Positions 1 through 9,731 of a stretch of DNA of 64,000 bases are shown here, one piece after another (the first letter of the stretch is position 1; the number at the start of each line of letters is the position of its first letter). Origin of the DNA: Sphaerisporangium album (GTDB lineage Bacteria > Actinomycetota > Actinomycetes > Streptosporangiales > Streptosporangiaceae). The notes beneath the pieces are model-generated. The model made no database searches and had not been told where the DNA came from. It saw nothing but the letters and a program-made list of their open reading frames with translations. The position numbers were made by a program, and so were the translations under genes. The stretch is taken from NCBI RefSeq assembly GCF_003323745.1, contig NZ_QOIL01000010.1, positions 214,110 through 278,109 on the forward strand, read 5' to 3'.

Positions 1-2
1 GG

Positions 3-686
3 GGGCTCAAGGCCGCCCGCGGCGCGGGCGGGCCGTCGTATGAGGAGCTGGTGGAGACCGAGGGGCGGCCGCGGCTGCGGATGTGGCTGGAGCGGTTGCA
101 GACCGAGAACCTGTTGCAGGCCGCGGTGGTGTACGGCTACTTCCCGTGTGTGTCCCGCGGCGACGACCTGATCATTCTCGACGAGGCGGGTGGGGAGCGG
201 ACCCGGTTCTCCTTCCCGCGGCAGCGCCGGGATCGGCATCTGTGCCTGGCCGATTTCTTCCGTCCGGAGGAGTCGGGTGAGGTGGACGTGGTGGCGTTCC
301 AGGTCGCGACGATGGGGTCGCGGATCTCGGAGGCGACGGCGGAGTTGTTCGCCAAGGACGCCTACCGCGACTACCTGGAGCTGCACGGGTTGTCGGTGCA
401 GCTGACCGAGGCACTGGCCGAGTACTGGCACGCCCGGGTCCGGGCCGAGCTGGGCATCGGCGGGCAGGAGTCGCTGGAGGACATGCTGAAGGTGAACGTC
501 ACCGGCTGCCGGTATTCCTTCGGTTATCCGGCCTGCCCGAATCTGGAGGATCAGCGGCAGTTGTTCGAGTTGCTGGATCCGTCCCGGATCGGGGTGTCGC
601 TGTCGGAGGAGTTCCAGTTGCATCCCGAGCAGGCGACCTCCGCGATGATCGTTCACCACCCCGAAGCCTCGTACTTCAACGTCTGA
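3..686 (+). CDS. metH: Methionine synthase (cobalamin-dependent), C-terminal part, cut by window start
   Basis: The frame is open to the left edge, so this is the 3' part of a longer gene. MetH transfers a methyl group from methyltetrahydrofolate to homocysteine via cobalamin. The visible 227 residues match the C-terminal AdoMet-binding reactivation domain, including RAELGIG, the GCRYSFGYPACPNLEDQ segment and a PSEATSAM-like HPEQATSAMIVHHPEA ending; these are the family's AdoMet-contact motifs. The catalytic and cobalamin domains lie outside the window. The stop is followed after 58 nt by the HAD gene, so co-transcription is possible. Confidence 0.93.
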   Translation, partial: GLKAARGAGGPSYEELVETEGRPRLRMWLERLQTENLLQAAVVYGYFPCVSRGDDLIILDEAGGERTRFSFPRQRRDRHLCLADFFRPEESGEVDVVAFQVATMGSRISEATAELFAKDAYRDYLELHGLSVQLTEALAEYWHARVRAELGIGGQESLEDMLKVNVTGCRYSFGYPACPNLEDQRQLFELLDPSRIGVSLSEEFQLHPEQATSAMIVHHPEASYFNV

Positions 687-744
687 CGCCTGACGGCCAG
701 ACGGTACGGTCAGGGTGTACGCAGGCACTGTCAGGGGGTTTTGA

Positions 745-1392
745 GTGGACGCGGTCTTCTTCGACATGGACGGGCTTCTCGTCGACACCGAGAAGCTCTG
801 GTTCCAGGTCGAGTCGGATGTGATGCGACGTCTGGGAGCCGCGTGGTCCGACGCCGACCAGGAGAACCTGGTCGGCGGTTCCATGCCGGCGACGGTCGCG
901 TACATGCTCAAGGCCAGCGGGTCGGACCGGTCTCCCGCCGAGATCGAGGCGTGGATGATCGACGGCGTGCTCGACAGGCTCGCCGAGGGCTTCGAGACGA
1001 TGCCGGGAGCCCTGGAACTGCTGGGCGAGGTCCGCGCCTCGGGCGTGCGCACGGGCCTCGTCACGTCCTCCGCCCGGGTGATGGCCGACGCCGTGCTCGG
1101 CGGCATCGGGCGGCGCGACCACTTCGACATCATCGTGACCGGCGACGACGTCCGTAACTACAAGCCCGACCCGGAGCCGTACCTGCTGGCGGCGCGCCTG
1201 ACCGGCGTGGAGCCCGCGAACTGCGTCGCCCTGGAGGACTCCCCGAACGGCGTCGCCGCCGCCACCGCGGCGGGCTGCGCGGTCGTGGCCGTCCCCAGCG
1301 TCCTCCCCATCGCCCCGGCTCCGAGGCGCCTCGTGGCCGAGTCCCTGAAGCAGGTCGACGTGGCGGCCCTCCGAGCCCTCTCCCTCTCCTGA
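745..1392 (+). CDS. HAD-superfamily hydrolase (beta-phosphoglucomutase/phosphatase-like)
   Basis: A 215-residue haloacid-dehalogenase phosphatase. Motif I is FFDMDGLLVDTE at residues 5-16 with nucleophile Asp7. A motif II Thr/Ser lies in GLVTSSA near 112, and motif III/IV in KPDPEPYLLAARLTG followed by ALEDSPNGVAAATAAG near 163-177. The long insertion after motif I is a C1 helical cap, as in beta-PGM/GPH subfamilies. The GTG start is preceded by AGGGGG at 6 nt. The gene sits directly after metH, a pairing seen in actinobacteria. The substrate cannot be read from sequence; a sugar phosphate or other small phosphomonoester is the family expectation. Confidence 0.88.
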   Translation: MDAVFFDMDGLLVDTEKLWFQVESDVMRRLGAAWSDADQENLVGGSMPATVAYMLKASGSDRSPAEIEAWMIDGVLDRLAEGFETMPGALELLGEVRASGVRTGLVTSSARVMADAVLGGIGRRDHFDIIVTGDDVRNYKPDPEPYLLAARLTGVEPANCVALEDSPNGVAAATAAGCAVVAVPSVLPIAPAPRRLVAESLKQVDVAALRALSLS

Positions 1393-1530
1393 AGCCCACC
1401 TGGAGCTCCGGGATCCACCAGGGAAGCTCCCCGCGGCGTGGCGAAGTCGCCTGAAGCTCGGCTTGGAAGCTCCACCTGCGGTGCCTTAGGACCACCGGCC
1501 TCGGACATCCCACCCTGAAACTGGCCCTAT

Positions 1531-1543
1531 GAGGATCATCCTC
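1531..1543. promoter_or_regulatory. Short perfect inverted repeat (possible operator)
   Basis: GAGGAT-C-ATCCTC is a perfect 13-base dyad in the gap before the membrane-protein gene, just upstream of a second hairpin. No promoter element is clear beside it, so function is a guess. Confidence 0.25.
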
Positions 1544-1554
1544 CCTTAGGGGAC

Positions 1555-1579
1555 GTCCCCTCCTTGGGGAGGAGGGGAC
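1555..1579 (+). terminator. GC hairpin after the HAD gene
   Basis: Perfect 9-bp stem GTCCCCTCC / GGAGGGGAC with a 7-nt loop. It lacks a T-tract, as is common in this high-GC group. It may end metH-HAD transcription before the next gene. Confidence 0.45.
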
Positions 1580-1636
1580 CCGCGCGTGCCAGGTGCCAGG
1601 ATGGAAGGGAAAGCCATGACAAGGGGGCGAGCCGTT

Positions 1637-2137
1637 ATGTCGTACGACCAGATCGCCTGGTTGCCGTTGTGCGGGGGACTTACCGCCGTGGGCCTGGTGC
1701 TGAGCTTCCTGGCGTTCCGCAGGCGAGGCGCGGGCGCCGGGCTGCGCGCCGCCGCCTGGTCGCTGATCCCGGTCGCCGCCTACCTGACCGGAGCGCTGCC
1801 CGCCCTCTGGCAGATGGGCACCGCCGCGGTCGGCTTCGTCACCGGCCTGGTGTTCTCGCCGAAGGTCTGGGCCGGCGTCGCCGTGGCCGGCCTGTCCGCG
1901 CTGCTGTTCCTGATCTCCGGGTTCCTGCGCGGAGGCCGGTCCCGCGGGCGCAGGTCCAAGCCCTCCACGGAGCCCCAGCCGGTCGCGGGGCCGTCCGCCA
2001 CGCCCCCCTCCGCCACGGCCCCCACCCAGCCGAACCGGCCGCCCCTGCCCCGCCGCACGCCCACCACCGCCGCCGCACCGCCCGACGAGGACCTCTCCGA
2101 CATCGAGGAGATCCTCAAGCGCCGCGGCATCAGCTAG
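1637..2137 (+). CDS. Conserved small membrane protein, unknown function
   Basis: A 166-residue protein with three hydrophobic segments (roughly residues 7-27, 38-58 and 72-95). A Pro-rich, basic cytosolic tail follows and ends in an acidic helix (DEDLSDIEEILKRRGIS). I chose the ATG giving MSYDQIAWLPL, where the hydrophobic region begins, with AAGGGGG about 10 nt upstream. In-frame starts at 1586, 1601 and 1616 are also possible; the ATG at 1616 has GGAAGGGAAAG in front. I do not recognise a functional domain. The terminal DIEEILKRRGI motif is typical of actinobacterial membrane proteins of unknown role. Confidence 0.72.
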   Translation: MSYDQIAWLPLCGGLTAVGLVLSFLAFRRRGAGAGLRAAAWSLIPVAAYLTGALPALWQMGTAAVGFVTGLVFSPKVWAGVAVAGLSALLFLISGFLRGGRSRGRRSKPSTEPQPVAGPSATPPSATAPTQPNRPPLPRRTPTTAAAPPDEDLSDIEEILKRRGIS

Positions 2138-2959
2138 CGCGGGCGAGGCACCGGTCCGGCCGTCGGCGGAGTGCGCCGCGGCCGTGGGCAGAGGGGGGCG
2201 CGAGCTCCGTGCGGTGGACGGCTTTGGGGCCTCCCACCGCACGGATGTGGGCCGGCGCGGGGTGGACCGCGTCCGGCCACGGGCTCGCGTAGGGCTGACA
2301 GGCACCGGCGGCGAGCGCCGCCGCGGGCGGGGGAGCACGTACGGCCTGCCCCCGCCCGGCGTCGACGTCCCAGGACATACCCGGATCTTGCCCAGAGCAT
2401 CCGCGATGACCGGAGTGCCCGGTGACGACCGGCGGATCGCCGGGTGCGGGGGCGCTAAGATGATCACCGAGGTTTCAGGCCCTGGTCAGGCCCGTACCGG
2501 CATGCTGGGTAAGGGAATCGGATCGAGATCAGGTCACATTGCCATAACGGCGTGGCGGGGTCCGTGCGCCCGGAGGGGGGCGCGTAGCGTCCTCGATATG
2601 ATCGGCCACCCTCGACCGGGTCCCCGTCTCCCGGGGCGTCCCGCGCCGCCGCCGGCGGCCCCCGAGGTCCGCGGGCGCGGGCGCCACGGCGCATCCGCGC
2701 GCCGTGTCACGGATCCGAGACACAATGCGGACAGCCCCCGGACAATCGGTCCAAGATCGATACAAATGAATTTCGCATGAATCACAGTTGAGCCACATAG
2801 CGTGCGCAGGTACTGGTCAGTGCAGCTCAGCACATAGATTCTGCGTCCGGGGCCGTAAACGCGGTCTCCCATGCAACATGGGGCGATGCCCGCCCGCCAC
2901 CATCGGACGGGCGGCGCGCCAGACGGACAAGTCGTCTGGGATCCAGGGGGCCGACACTT
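2138..2959. other. 822-bp intergenic region upstream of the first ABC importer
   Basis: No convincing gene: open frames on both strands here are Arg/Pro/Gly-rich with no recognisable domain. The last 250 bp are less GC-rich (for example ATCGATACAAATGAATTTCG near 2754) and probably hold the promoter and regulatory sites of the importer, including the palindrome at 2704. Confidence 0.6.
2704..2723. promoter_or_regulatory. Near-perfect 20-bp palindrome, candidate operator
   Basis: GTGTCaCGGATCCGaGACAC matches its own reverse complement at 18 of 20 bases. It lies about 240 bp before the permease start, at the edge of the AT-richer stretch. Dimeric regulators (TetR/GntR-type) bind sites of this shape. 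No adjacent regulator gene exists on the importer side, so the binder is unknown. Confidence 0.4.
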
Positions 2960-3955
2960 ATGACCGCACCGCTCGACGTCTCCGGCTCGGAGCTCGAAGC
3001 CGCGCCGGAAGCCGTGCTGGACGGGCAGGCCAAGGCGATCCAGGGCAGGTCGCTCGGCCAGATCGCGTGGATGCGCCTGAAGCGCGACAAGGTGGCCCTC
3101 ACCGGCGCCGGGGTCGTGATCTTCCTGATCCTCGTGGCGGTCTTCGCCCCGGTGATCGTCGGCCTGATCGGCCACCCTCCCACGGACTTCAACCAGGACC
3201 TCATCAGCTCTGAGACGATGGCCCCGAAGGACGGAACCGGCATCGGCTGGGACCACCTGTTCGGCGTCGAGCCCGTCAACGGACGCGACATCTTCAGCCG
3301 CATCGTCTACGGCGCCCGCATCTCGCTGCTGATCGCCTTCCTGGCGACGCTGCTGTCCGTGGTGATCGGCACGCTGCTCGGCGTCATGGCCGGGTACTTC
3401 GGCGGCTGGGTCGACTCGGTCATCAGCAAGACCATGGACGTCTTCCTGGCGTTCCCGATCCTGGTCTTCGCCATGGCGCTGTCCGGCATCGTGCAGCAGA
3501 GCGACAGCGCGTTCGGGCTGACCGGTGACACCCTCAGCGTCACCCTGCTGATCTTCATCATCGGTTTCTTCAACTGGCCCTACATCGGGCGCATCATGCG
3601 CGGCCAGACGCTGTCGCTGCGCGAGCGGGAGTTCGTGGACGCGGCGCGCAGCCTGGGCGCGCGCGGGCCGTACATCATCTTCCGCGAGATGCTGCCCAAC
3701 CTGGTCGCGCCGATCCTGGTGTACTCGACCCTCCTCATCCCGACGAACATCCTCTTCGAGGCGGCTCTGTCGTTCCTCGGAGTCGGGGTGCGCCCGCCCA
3801 CGCCCACCTGGGGTGGCATGTTGTCCGAAGCGGTGCGGTTCTACACGATCCCGCACTTCATGTTCTTCCCCGGTATGGCGATCTTCATCACCGTGCTGGC
3901 CTTCAACCTGTTCGGTGACGGACTCCGTGACGCCCTCGACCCAAGGGCCCGATAG
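2960..3955 (+). CDS. ABC transporter permease, DppC/OppC type
   Basis: 331-residue inner-membrane permease of a peptide/nickel-type (family 5) importer. It has the OppC N-terminal segment, a first membrane span near residues 52-75, then GVEPVNGRDIFSRIVYGARISL, the usual entry to the BPD_transp_1 core. The EAA loop reads REREFVDAARSLGARGPYIIFREMLPN, and the family ending GMAIFITVLAFNLFGDGLRDALDPRAR is intact. The ATG follows AGGGGG. It comes first in the operon, ahead of the binding protein; the more usual order places the binding protein and DppB before it. Its partner permease lies at 5882. Confidence 0.93.
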   Translation: MTAPLDVSGSELEAAPEAVLDGQAKAIQGRSLGQIAWMRLKRDKVALTGAGVVIFLILVAVFAPVIVGLIGHPPTDFNQDLISSETMAPKDGTGIGWDHLFGVEPVNGRDIFSRIVYGARISLLIAFLATLLSVVIGTLLGVMAGYFGGWVDSVISKTMDVFLAFPILVFAMALSGIVQQSDSAFGLTGDTLSVTLLIFIIGFFNWPYIGRIMRGQTLSLREREFVDAARSLGARGPYIIFREMLPNLVAPILVYSTLLIPTNILFEAALSFLGVGVRPPTPTWGGMLSEAVRFYTIPHFMFFPGMAIFITVLAFNLFGDGLRDALDPRAR

Positions 3956-4009
3956 CTCGATCCGGTTCCCCCGTTAGTTCCCTGGCCTCGACAACAAGGG
4001 GTTGTGTAG

Positions 4010-5794
4010 ATGAAGAGAAAGACCACGCTGGGGGTGACCGCCCTGAGTGCGGTTCTCGCCCTGGGGTTGGCCGCGTGTGGCGGCGGCACCGCCACGTCGC
4101 CGAGCTCCTCCGGCTCGGCGCCCGCGAGCGGCGGTGGCGACGCCGTGAAGGGCGAGTTCAACGCCGCCCTGGACAAGGTGTTCAACCCTTCGGACAAGAA
4201 GGGAGGCATCCTGAAGTTCGCCAACTCCGGTGACTGGGACTCGCTGGACCCGGCGGACACGTACTACGGCTACTCGTGGAACTTCGTCCGGCTCTACGGC
4301 CGGTCCCTCGTGATGTTCAAGCCGGCGCCGGGCCAGGAGGGCAACCAGCTCATCCCCGACCTCGCCGAGAGCCTTGGCGTCCCGAGCGACGGTGCGAAGA
4401 CCTGGACGTACAAGCTGAAGCAGGGTGTGAAGTTCGAGGACGGCACGCCCATCACGTCCAAGGACGTGAAGTACGGCGTGCTGCGGTCGCTGGACAAGGA
4501 GGTGTTCCCGGACGGGTACACCTACTTCAACGACACCCTCGACCTGCCGAAGGACTACAAGGGTCCGTACAAGTCCAAGGGCGTCAACACCGACAGCGCG
4601 ATCGAGACGCCGGACGACCAGACGATCATCTTCCACCTGAAGCAGCCCTACAGCGGCTTCGACTACTTCGCCCAGCTCCCGGCGACGATCCCGGTGCCCG
4701 AGGCGAAGGACACCGGCGCCAAGTACCGCGAGCACGTGATCTCCTCCGGGCCGTACAAGTTCGACAAGAACGAGATCGGCAAGGGCTTCAACCTGGTCCG
4801 CAACGAGAACTGGGACCCGGCCACCGACCCGAACCGCAAGGCGCTGCCCGACGGGTACCAGGTCTCGACGAACGTCAACGCCGACGACATCGACAACCGG
4901 ATCCTCGCCGGCGACCTGCACGTCGACGTGGCCGGCACCGGCGCCCAGCCGGCGACCCTCGGCCGCGTGCTGACCGACCCGAACCTGAAGGCCAACGCGG
5001 ACAACCCGACGCTGACCCGCCTCTGGTACACGTCGATCAACGGCAACGTGAAACCGCTGGACAACATCGACTGCCGCAAGGCCGTCGAGTACGCCGCGGA
5101 CAAGGTCGCCTACCAGACCGCCTACGGAGGCGAGTTCTCCGGTGGCCAGATCGCGACCAGCCTGCTGCCGCCGCTGATCCCGGGTCACAAGGACATCAAC
5201 CTGTACCCGGCCGGGCCGGACAACCACGGTGACGTGGCCAAGGCCAAGGAGCATCTGGCGGCCTGCGGCCAGCCGAACGGCTTCGAGACCAACATCTCCT
5301 ACCGGGCCGAGCGTCCCAAGGAGAAGGCGACCGCGGAGGCGCTGCAGCAGTCCCTGGGCAAGGTCGGCATCAAGCTGACGCTGAAGCCGTTCCCGCAGGC
5401 GGACTACTTCGCGCTGTACGCCGGCAAGCCGGGGTACGCCAAGGCCAACGGGCTCGGCCTGGCCGTCAACGGCTGGGGCGCCGACTGGCCGGACGGATAC
5501 GGCTTCCTCAGCCAGATGGCCGACAGCCGCGTGATCCGCGAGACCGGTGGCTCCTCGAACGTCAGCGTCCGCGACCCCGAGGTCGACAAGATGTTCGACC
5601 AGGCCGCGATGGAGACCGACATCGCCAAGCGCGAGGCGATCTGGGGACAGATCGACCAGAAGGTCATGGAGGACGCCTTCATCCTTCCGGGTCTGTGGGC
5701 CAAGAGCCTGCTCCTGCGCGGCAAGGGCGTGACGAACGTGTACATCAACGACGCGTTCAGCATGTACGACTACCTCAACATGGGCGTTCAGTAA
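4010..5794 (+). CDS. ABC transporter substrate-binding lipoprotein (SBP family 5)
   Basis: 594-residue solute-binding lipoprotein of the DppA/OppA family. The signal peptide MKRKTTLGVTALSAVLALGLAACGGG has lipobox L-A-A-C (Cys23), followed by a Ser/Gly-rich linker. The family 5 core is complete, from ADTYYGYSWNFVRLYGRSL through LAESLGVPSDGAKTWTYKLKQGVKFEDG to the C-terminal lobe (KVGIKLTLKPFPQADYFALYAGKPGY). The ligand is probably an oligopeptide or similar; it cannot be fixed by sequence. A short stem ACAAC/GTTGT just before the start (3991-4005) presents AAGGG of the ribosome site in its loop. A strong hairpin follows the gene. Confidence 0.93.
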   Translation: MKRKTTLGVTALSAVLALGLAACGGGTATSPSSSGSAPASGGGDAVKGEFNAALDKVFNPSDKKGGILKFANSGDWDSLDPADTYYGYSWNFVRLYGRSLVMFKPAPGQEGNQLIPDLAESLGVPSDGAKTWTYKLKQGVKFEDGTPITSKDVKYGVLRSLDKEVFPDGYTYFNDTLDLPKDYKGPYKSKGVNTDSAIETPDDQTIIFHLKQPYSGFDYFAQLPATIPVPEAKDTGAKYREHVISSGPYKFDKNEIGKGFNLVRNENWDPATDPNRKALPDGYQVSTNVNADDIDNRILAGDLHVDVAGTGAQPATLGRVLTDPNLKANADNPTLTRLWYTSINGNVKPLDNIDCRKAVEYAADKVAYQTAYGGEFSGGQIATSLLPPLIPGHKDINLYPAGPDNHGDVAKAKEHLAACGQPNGFETNISYRAERPKEKATAEALQQSLGKVGIKLTLKPFPQADYFALYAGKPGYAKANGLGLAVNGWGADWPDGYGFLSQMADSRVIRETGGSSNVSVRDPEVDKMFDQAAMETDIAKREAIWGQIDQKVMEDAFILPGLWAKSLLLRGKGVTNVYINDAFSMYDYLNMGVQ

Positions 5795-5840
5795 GCGCTC
5801 CTGAGCACCCGTCAGATCCGACAGACACGTGAACGCGGCA

Positions 5841-5866
5841 GGGGGCCGGCCGACCGGCCGGCCCCC
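5841..5866 (+). terminator. Very strong hairpin between binding-protein and permease genes (attenuator/mRNA stabiliser)
   Basis: GGGGGCCGGCCG-AC-CGGCCGGCCCCC pairs over 12 bp. There is no T-tract. It sits inside the operon, where partial termination or 3'-end protection would give excess binding protein over membrane parts, a known pattern in ABC importers. The role here is inferred from position. Confidence 0.6.
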
Positions 5867-5881
5867 GGAGCCGGGGGGACT

Positions 5882-6901
5882 GTGGTCACATACATCATCC
5901 GGCGCCTGATCTGGGGTGTCTTCATGCTCGCCATCGTGAGCCTGATCACCTTCGCCATCTTCTTCCTGGTGCCGCGCCTGGCCGGCGCCACCTCGGAGAG
6001 CCTCGCCACCCGCTACGTCGGGCGTACCGCCAACGCCGAGCAGGTGCAGATCGCCACAGAGCGGCTGGGCTTCAACGATCCGCTGATCGTGCAGTACGGC
6101 CGGTTCGCCAAGGGCATCGTCGCGGGCGCCGACTACGACTACGGGCCCGGCGTCGAGCACTGCCCCGCGCCGTGCTTCGGCTACTCCTTCCTGACCCGGC
6201 TGCCCGTGTGGCCGGACCTGCTCAACCGGTTGCCCGTCACGATGTCGCTGGCCTTCGGCGCCGCGGTCATCTGGCTGCTCACCGGCGTGGCGACGGGCGT
6301 CGTGTCGGCGCTGAGACGCGGCAGCGTCTTCGACCGCGCGGCGATGACCGTCGCGCTCGCCGGCGTCTCGCTCCCCATCTTCTTCACCGGCATCGTGTCG
6401 CTGGTGGCGTTCAGCTACGGGCGTCCCCTGGCGATCACGGCGCCGGGCGGCAGCTTCACCCCGTTCTTCGACAATCCGGTCCAGTGGGCCTACAACCTGA
6501 TCCTGCCCTGGATCACGCTGGCGTTCCTGTACGCCGCCGGGTACGCCCGGCTCACGCGATCGGGCATGCTGGAGACGATGAACGAGGACTACATCCGCAC
6601 GGCGCGGGCCAAGGGCCTGTCCGAACGCGTGGTGGTCTTCAAACACGGCCTGCGCGGCGCGCTGACCCCGATCGTCACCATCTTCGGCCTCGACGTCGGC
6701 CTGCTGATGGGCGGCGCGGTGCTCACCGAGAGCACGTTCTCCCTGCCCGGCATCGGCAAGTACGCGATCGACGCTATCGTCAACCAGGACCTTCCGAAGG
6801 TCATGGGCGTCACGCTGGTCACCGCGTTCTTCGTCGTCGCGGCGAACCTGATCGTCGACCTGCTGTACGCGGTGGTCGACCCCAGGGTGAGGCTCACGTG
6901 A
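5882..6901 (+). CDS. ABC transporter permease, DppB/OppB type
   Basis: 339-residue permease. The N-terminus MVTYIIRRLIWGVFMLAIVSLITFAIFFLVPR is the standard first span of DppB proteins. An extracytoplasmic region around residues 40-100 contains CPAPCFGYSF. The core carries SGMLETMNEDYIRTARAKGLSERVVVFKHGLRGA (EAA loop) and ends TLVTAFFVVAANLIVDLLYAVVDPRVRLT, all family hallmarks. The start is GTG after GGGGGGACT. It pairs with the permease at 2960 to form the membrane channel. Confidence 0.92.
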   Translation: MVTYIIRRLIWGVFMLAIVSLITFAIFFLVPRLAGATSESLATRYVGRTANAEQVQIATERLGFNDPLIVQYGRFAKGIVAGADYDYGPGVEHCPAPCFGYSFLTRLPVWPDLLNRLPVTMSLAFGAAVIWLLTGVATGVVSALRRGSVFDRAAMTVALAGVSLPIFFTGIVSLVAFSYGRPLAITAPGGSFTPFFDNPVQWAYNLILPWITLAFLYAAGYARLTRSGMLETMNEDYIRTARAKGLSERVVVFKHGLRGALTPIVTIFGLDVGLLMGGAVLTESTFSLPGIGKYAIDAIVNQDLPKVMGVTLVTAFFVVAANLIVDLLYAVVDPRVRLT

Positions 6902-6956
6902 GCGGCGACCATCGGGTGGGCGGCCTCGACGGCGCCCGGGCGGCGAAGGAGGGTTC

Positions 6957-7978
6957 GTGAGCTTTCTCGAGCTGAACGACCTGCGCATTCATTTCCCCAC
7001 CGACGACGGCCTGGTCAAGTCGGTCGACGGCCTGTCCTTCACGCTGGAGCGCGGCAGGACGCTCGGCATCGTCGGCGAGTCCGGGTCGGGCAAGAGCGTG
7101 ACCAGCCTCGGCATTCTCGGCCTGCACAAGGGCGGCAGGGCGAAGATCTCCGGCGAGATCTGGCTGGACGGCGAGGAGCTCGTCGCCGCCAGCCCCGAGC
7201 ACGTGCGCACGCTGCGCGGCAAGAAGATGGCGATGATCTTCCAGGATCCGCTGTCGGCGATGCACCCGTACTACACGGTGGGCGCGCAGATCATCGAGGC
7301 GTACCGGATCCACCACCAGGTGAGCAAGGCCGTGGCGCGCAAGCACGCCGTCGACCTGCTCGGCCGGGTCGGCATCCCGCAGCCGGACCGGCGGGTCGAC
7401 AGCTACCCGCACGAGTTCTCCGGCGGCATGCGCCAGCGCGCGATGATCGCCATGGCGCTGTCGTGCGACCCCGAGCTGCTCATCGCCGACGAGCCGACGA
7501 CCGCGCTGGACGTGACCGTCCAGGCGCAGATCCTCGACCTCATGCGCGACCTGCAGCAGGAGTTCAACTCCGCGCTGATCATCATCACCCACGACCTCGG
7601 CGTGGTGGCCGAGCTCTCCGACGACATCCTGGTGATGTACGGCGGCAGGTGCATCGAGTACGGCAGCGCCGAGGACATCTTCGAGCGGCCCGAGCACCCC
7701 TACACCTGGGGCCTGCTGGGCTCGATGCCCCGGCTCGACCGCGAGCGCACCGAGCGGCTGACCCCCATCAAGGGCACGCCTCCGTCCCTCATAAACGTGC
7801 CGTCCGGCTGCGCGTTCCACCCGCGCTGCGCGTTCGAGCCGCGGACCGGCGGCAAGGGGAGGACCGAGGTGCCCGAGCTCCTGGAGACCGAGGGCGGTCA
7901 CCTGGTGCGCTGCCACATGACGCGCGAGGAACGCCGTGCGGCCTGGGAGCAAGAGATCAAGCCCACCCTGGAGTCCGA

Positions 7979-7982
<4 letters not shown>
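6957..7982 (+). CDS. ABC transporter ATP-binding protein, DppD/OppD type
   Basis: 341-residue ATPase. Walker A is GESGSGKS, the Q-loop is in [17 protein letters not shown], the signature is [15 protein letters not shown], Walker B is [12 protein letters not shown] and the switch His lies in [12 protein letters not shown]. The C-terminal oligopeptide/dipeptide extension has the Cys-rich motif [12 protein letters not shown], which in some family members binds an iron-sulfur cluster. GTG start with a good AAGGAGG ribosome site. Its stop overlaps the next start (GTGA), so the two ATPases are translationally coupled. Confidence 0.94.
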
Positions 7983-9013
<1,031 letters not shown>

Positions 9014-9044
9014 GCGCGCGGCCCTCCTGAGCCCCGGGCGCGGT

Positions 9045-9728
9045 CTAGGGGATCGTGCCCGGGGTGATCAGCCCCGTCTCGTAGGCCAGCACCACCGCCT
9101 GGACCCGGTCGCGCAGCGCCAGCTTGGTCAGGACGTTGCCGACGTGCGTCTTCACGGTGGTCTCGCTGACCACCAGCTCGGCGGCGATCTCGGCGTTGGA
9201 CATCCCCCGGGCGATCAGGCGCAGGACCTCCAGCTCGCGCTCGGTGAGGCGGTTGACGCGGGCCGGGGTGGCCTGCTGGTGGGCCGAGGGCAGCCGGCTG
9301 GCGAACTTGTCCAGCAGCCGGCGGGTCACGCTCGGCGCGACGATCGCGTCGCCGGCCGCGACCACGCGGATCGCCTGGACGAGCTCGTCGGGCGGGACGT
9401 CCTTCAGCAGGAAGCCGCTCGCGCCCGCGCGCAGCGCCTCGACGATGTACTCGTCCAGGTCGAAGGTGGTGAGCACCAGGACGCGGGGCACGTGCGCGCC
9501 CGGGGCGGCGTCGCGGACGATGCGCCGCGTCGCCTCGATGCCGTCGACGCCGGGCATGCGGATGTCCATCAGGACGACGTCGGGCAGCAGCGCCCGCGAC
9601 TGGTCCTGCGCGGTGGAGCCGTTGCCGGCCTCTCCCACCACCGTGAGGTCGGGCTCGGCCTCCAGGATGAGCCGGAAGCCCGTGCGCAAAAGGGGCTGGT
9701 CGTCGACCAGCAGCACGCGGATCGTCAT
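9045..9728 (-). CDS. Response regulator, NarL/LuxR family
   Basis: 227 residues. The receiver domain (1-125) has acidic DD pocket residues 9-10, phosphoacceptor Asp55 in [13 protein letters not shown], Thr in VLTTFD and Lys in FLLKDV. The C-terminal LuxR-type HTH reads [43 protein letters not shown]. It starts 3 nt after the stop of the histidine kinase gene, so the two form one unit. The output genes are unknown. The operon converges on the ABC importer and does not obviously share a control region with it. Confidence 0.94.
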   Translation of the reverse strand: MTIRVLLVDDQPLLRTGFRLILEAEPDLTVVGEAGNGSTAQDQSRALLPDVVLMDIRMPGVDGIEATRRIVRDAAPGAHVPRVLVLTTFDLDEYIVEALRAGASGFLLKDVPPDELVQAIRVVAAGDAIVAPSVTRRLLDKFASRLPSAHQQATPARVNRLTERELEVLRLIARGMSNAEIAAELVVSETTVKTHVGNVLTKLALRDRVQAVVLAYETGLITPGTIP

Positions 9729-9731
9729 GTG

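Noticed and set aside
390..406. TTGTCGGTG resembling the PafBC upstream element
   Set aside because: It is inside the metH coding region and no TAnnnT box follows after 8 bp.
2184..2780. Possible 198-residue gene before the first importer
   Set aside because: Low-complexity Arg/Gly/Pro composition, runs through the palindrome and AT-rich promoter patch, no motif.
3974..6988. Very long antisense reading frame over the first importer
   Set aside because: It mirrors the codon bias of the importer genes, is Arg/Val/Gly/Asp-rich and matches no domain; a shadow frame of high-GC DNA.
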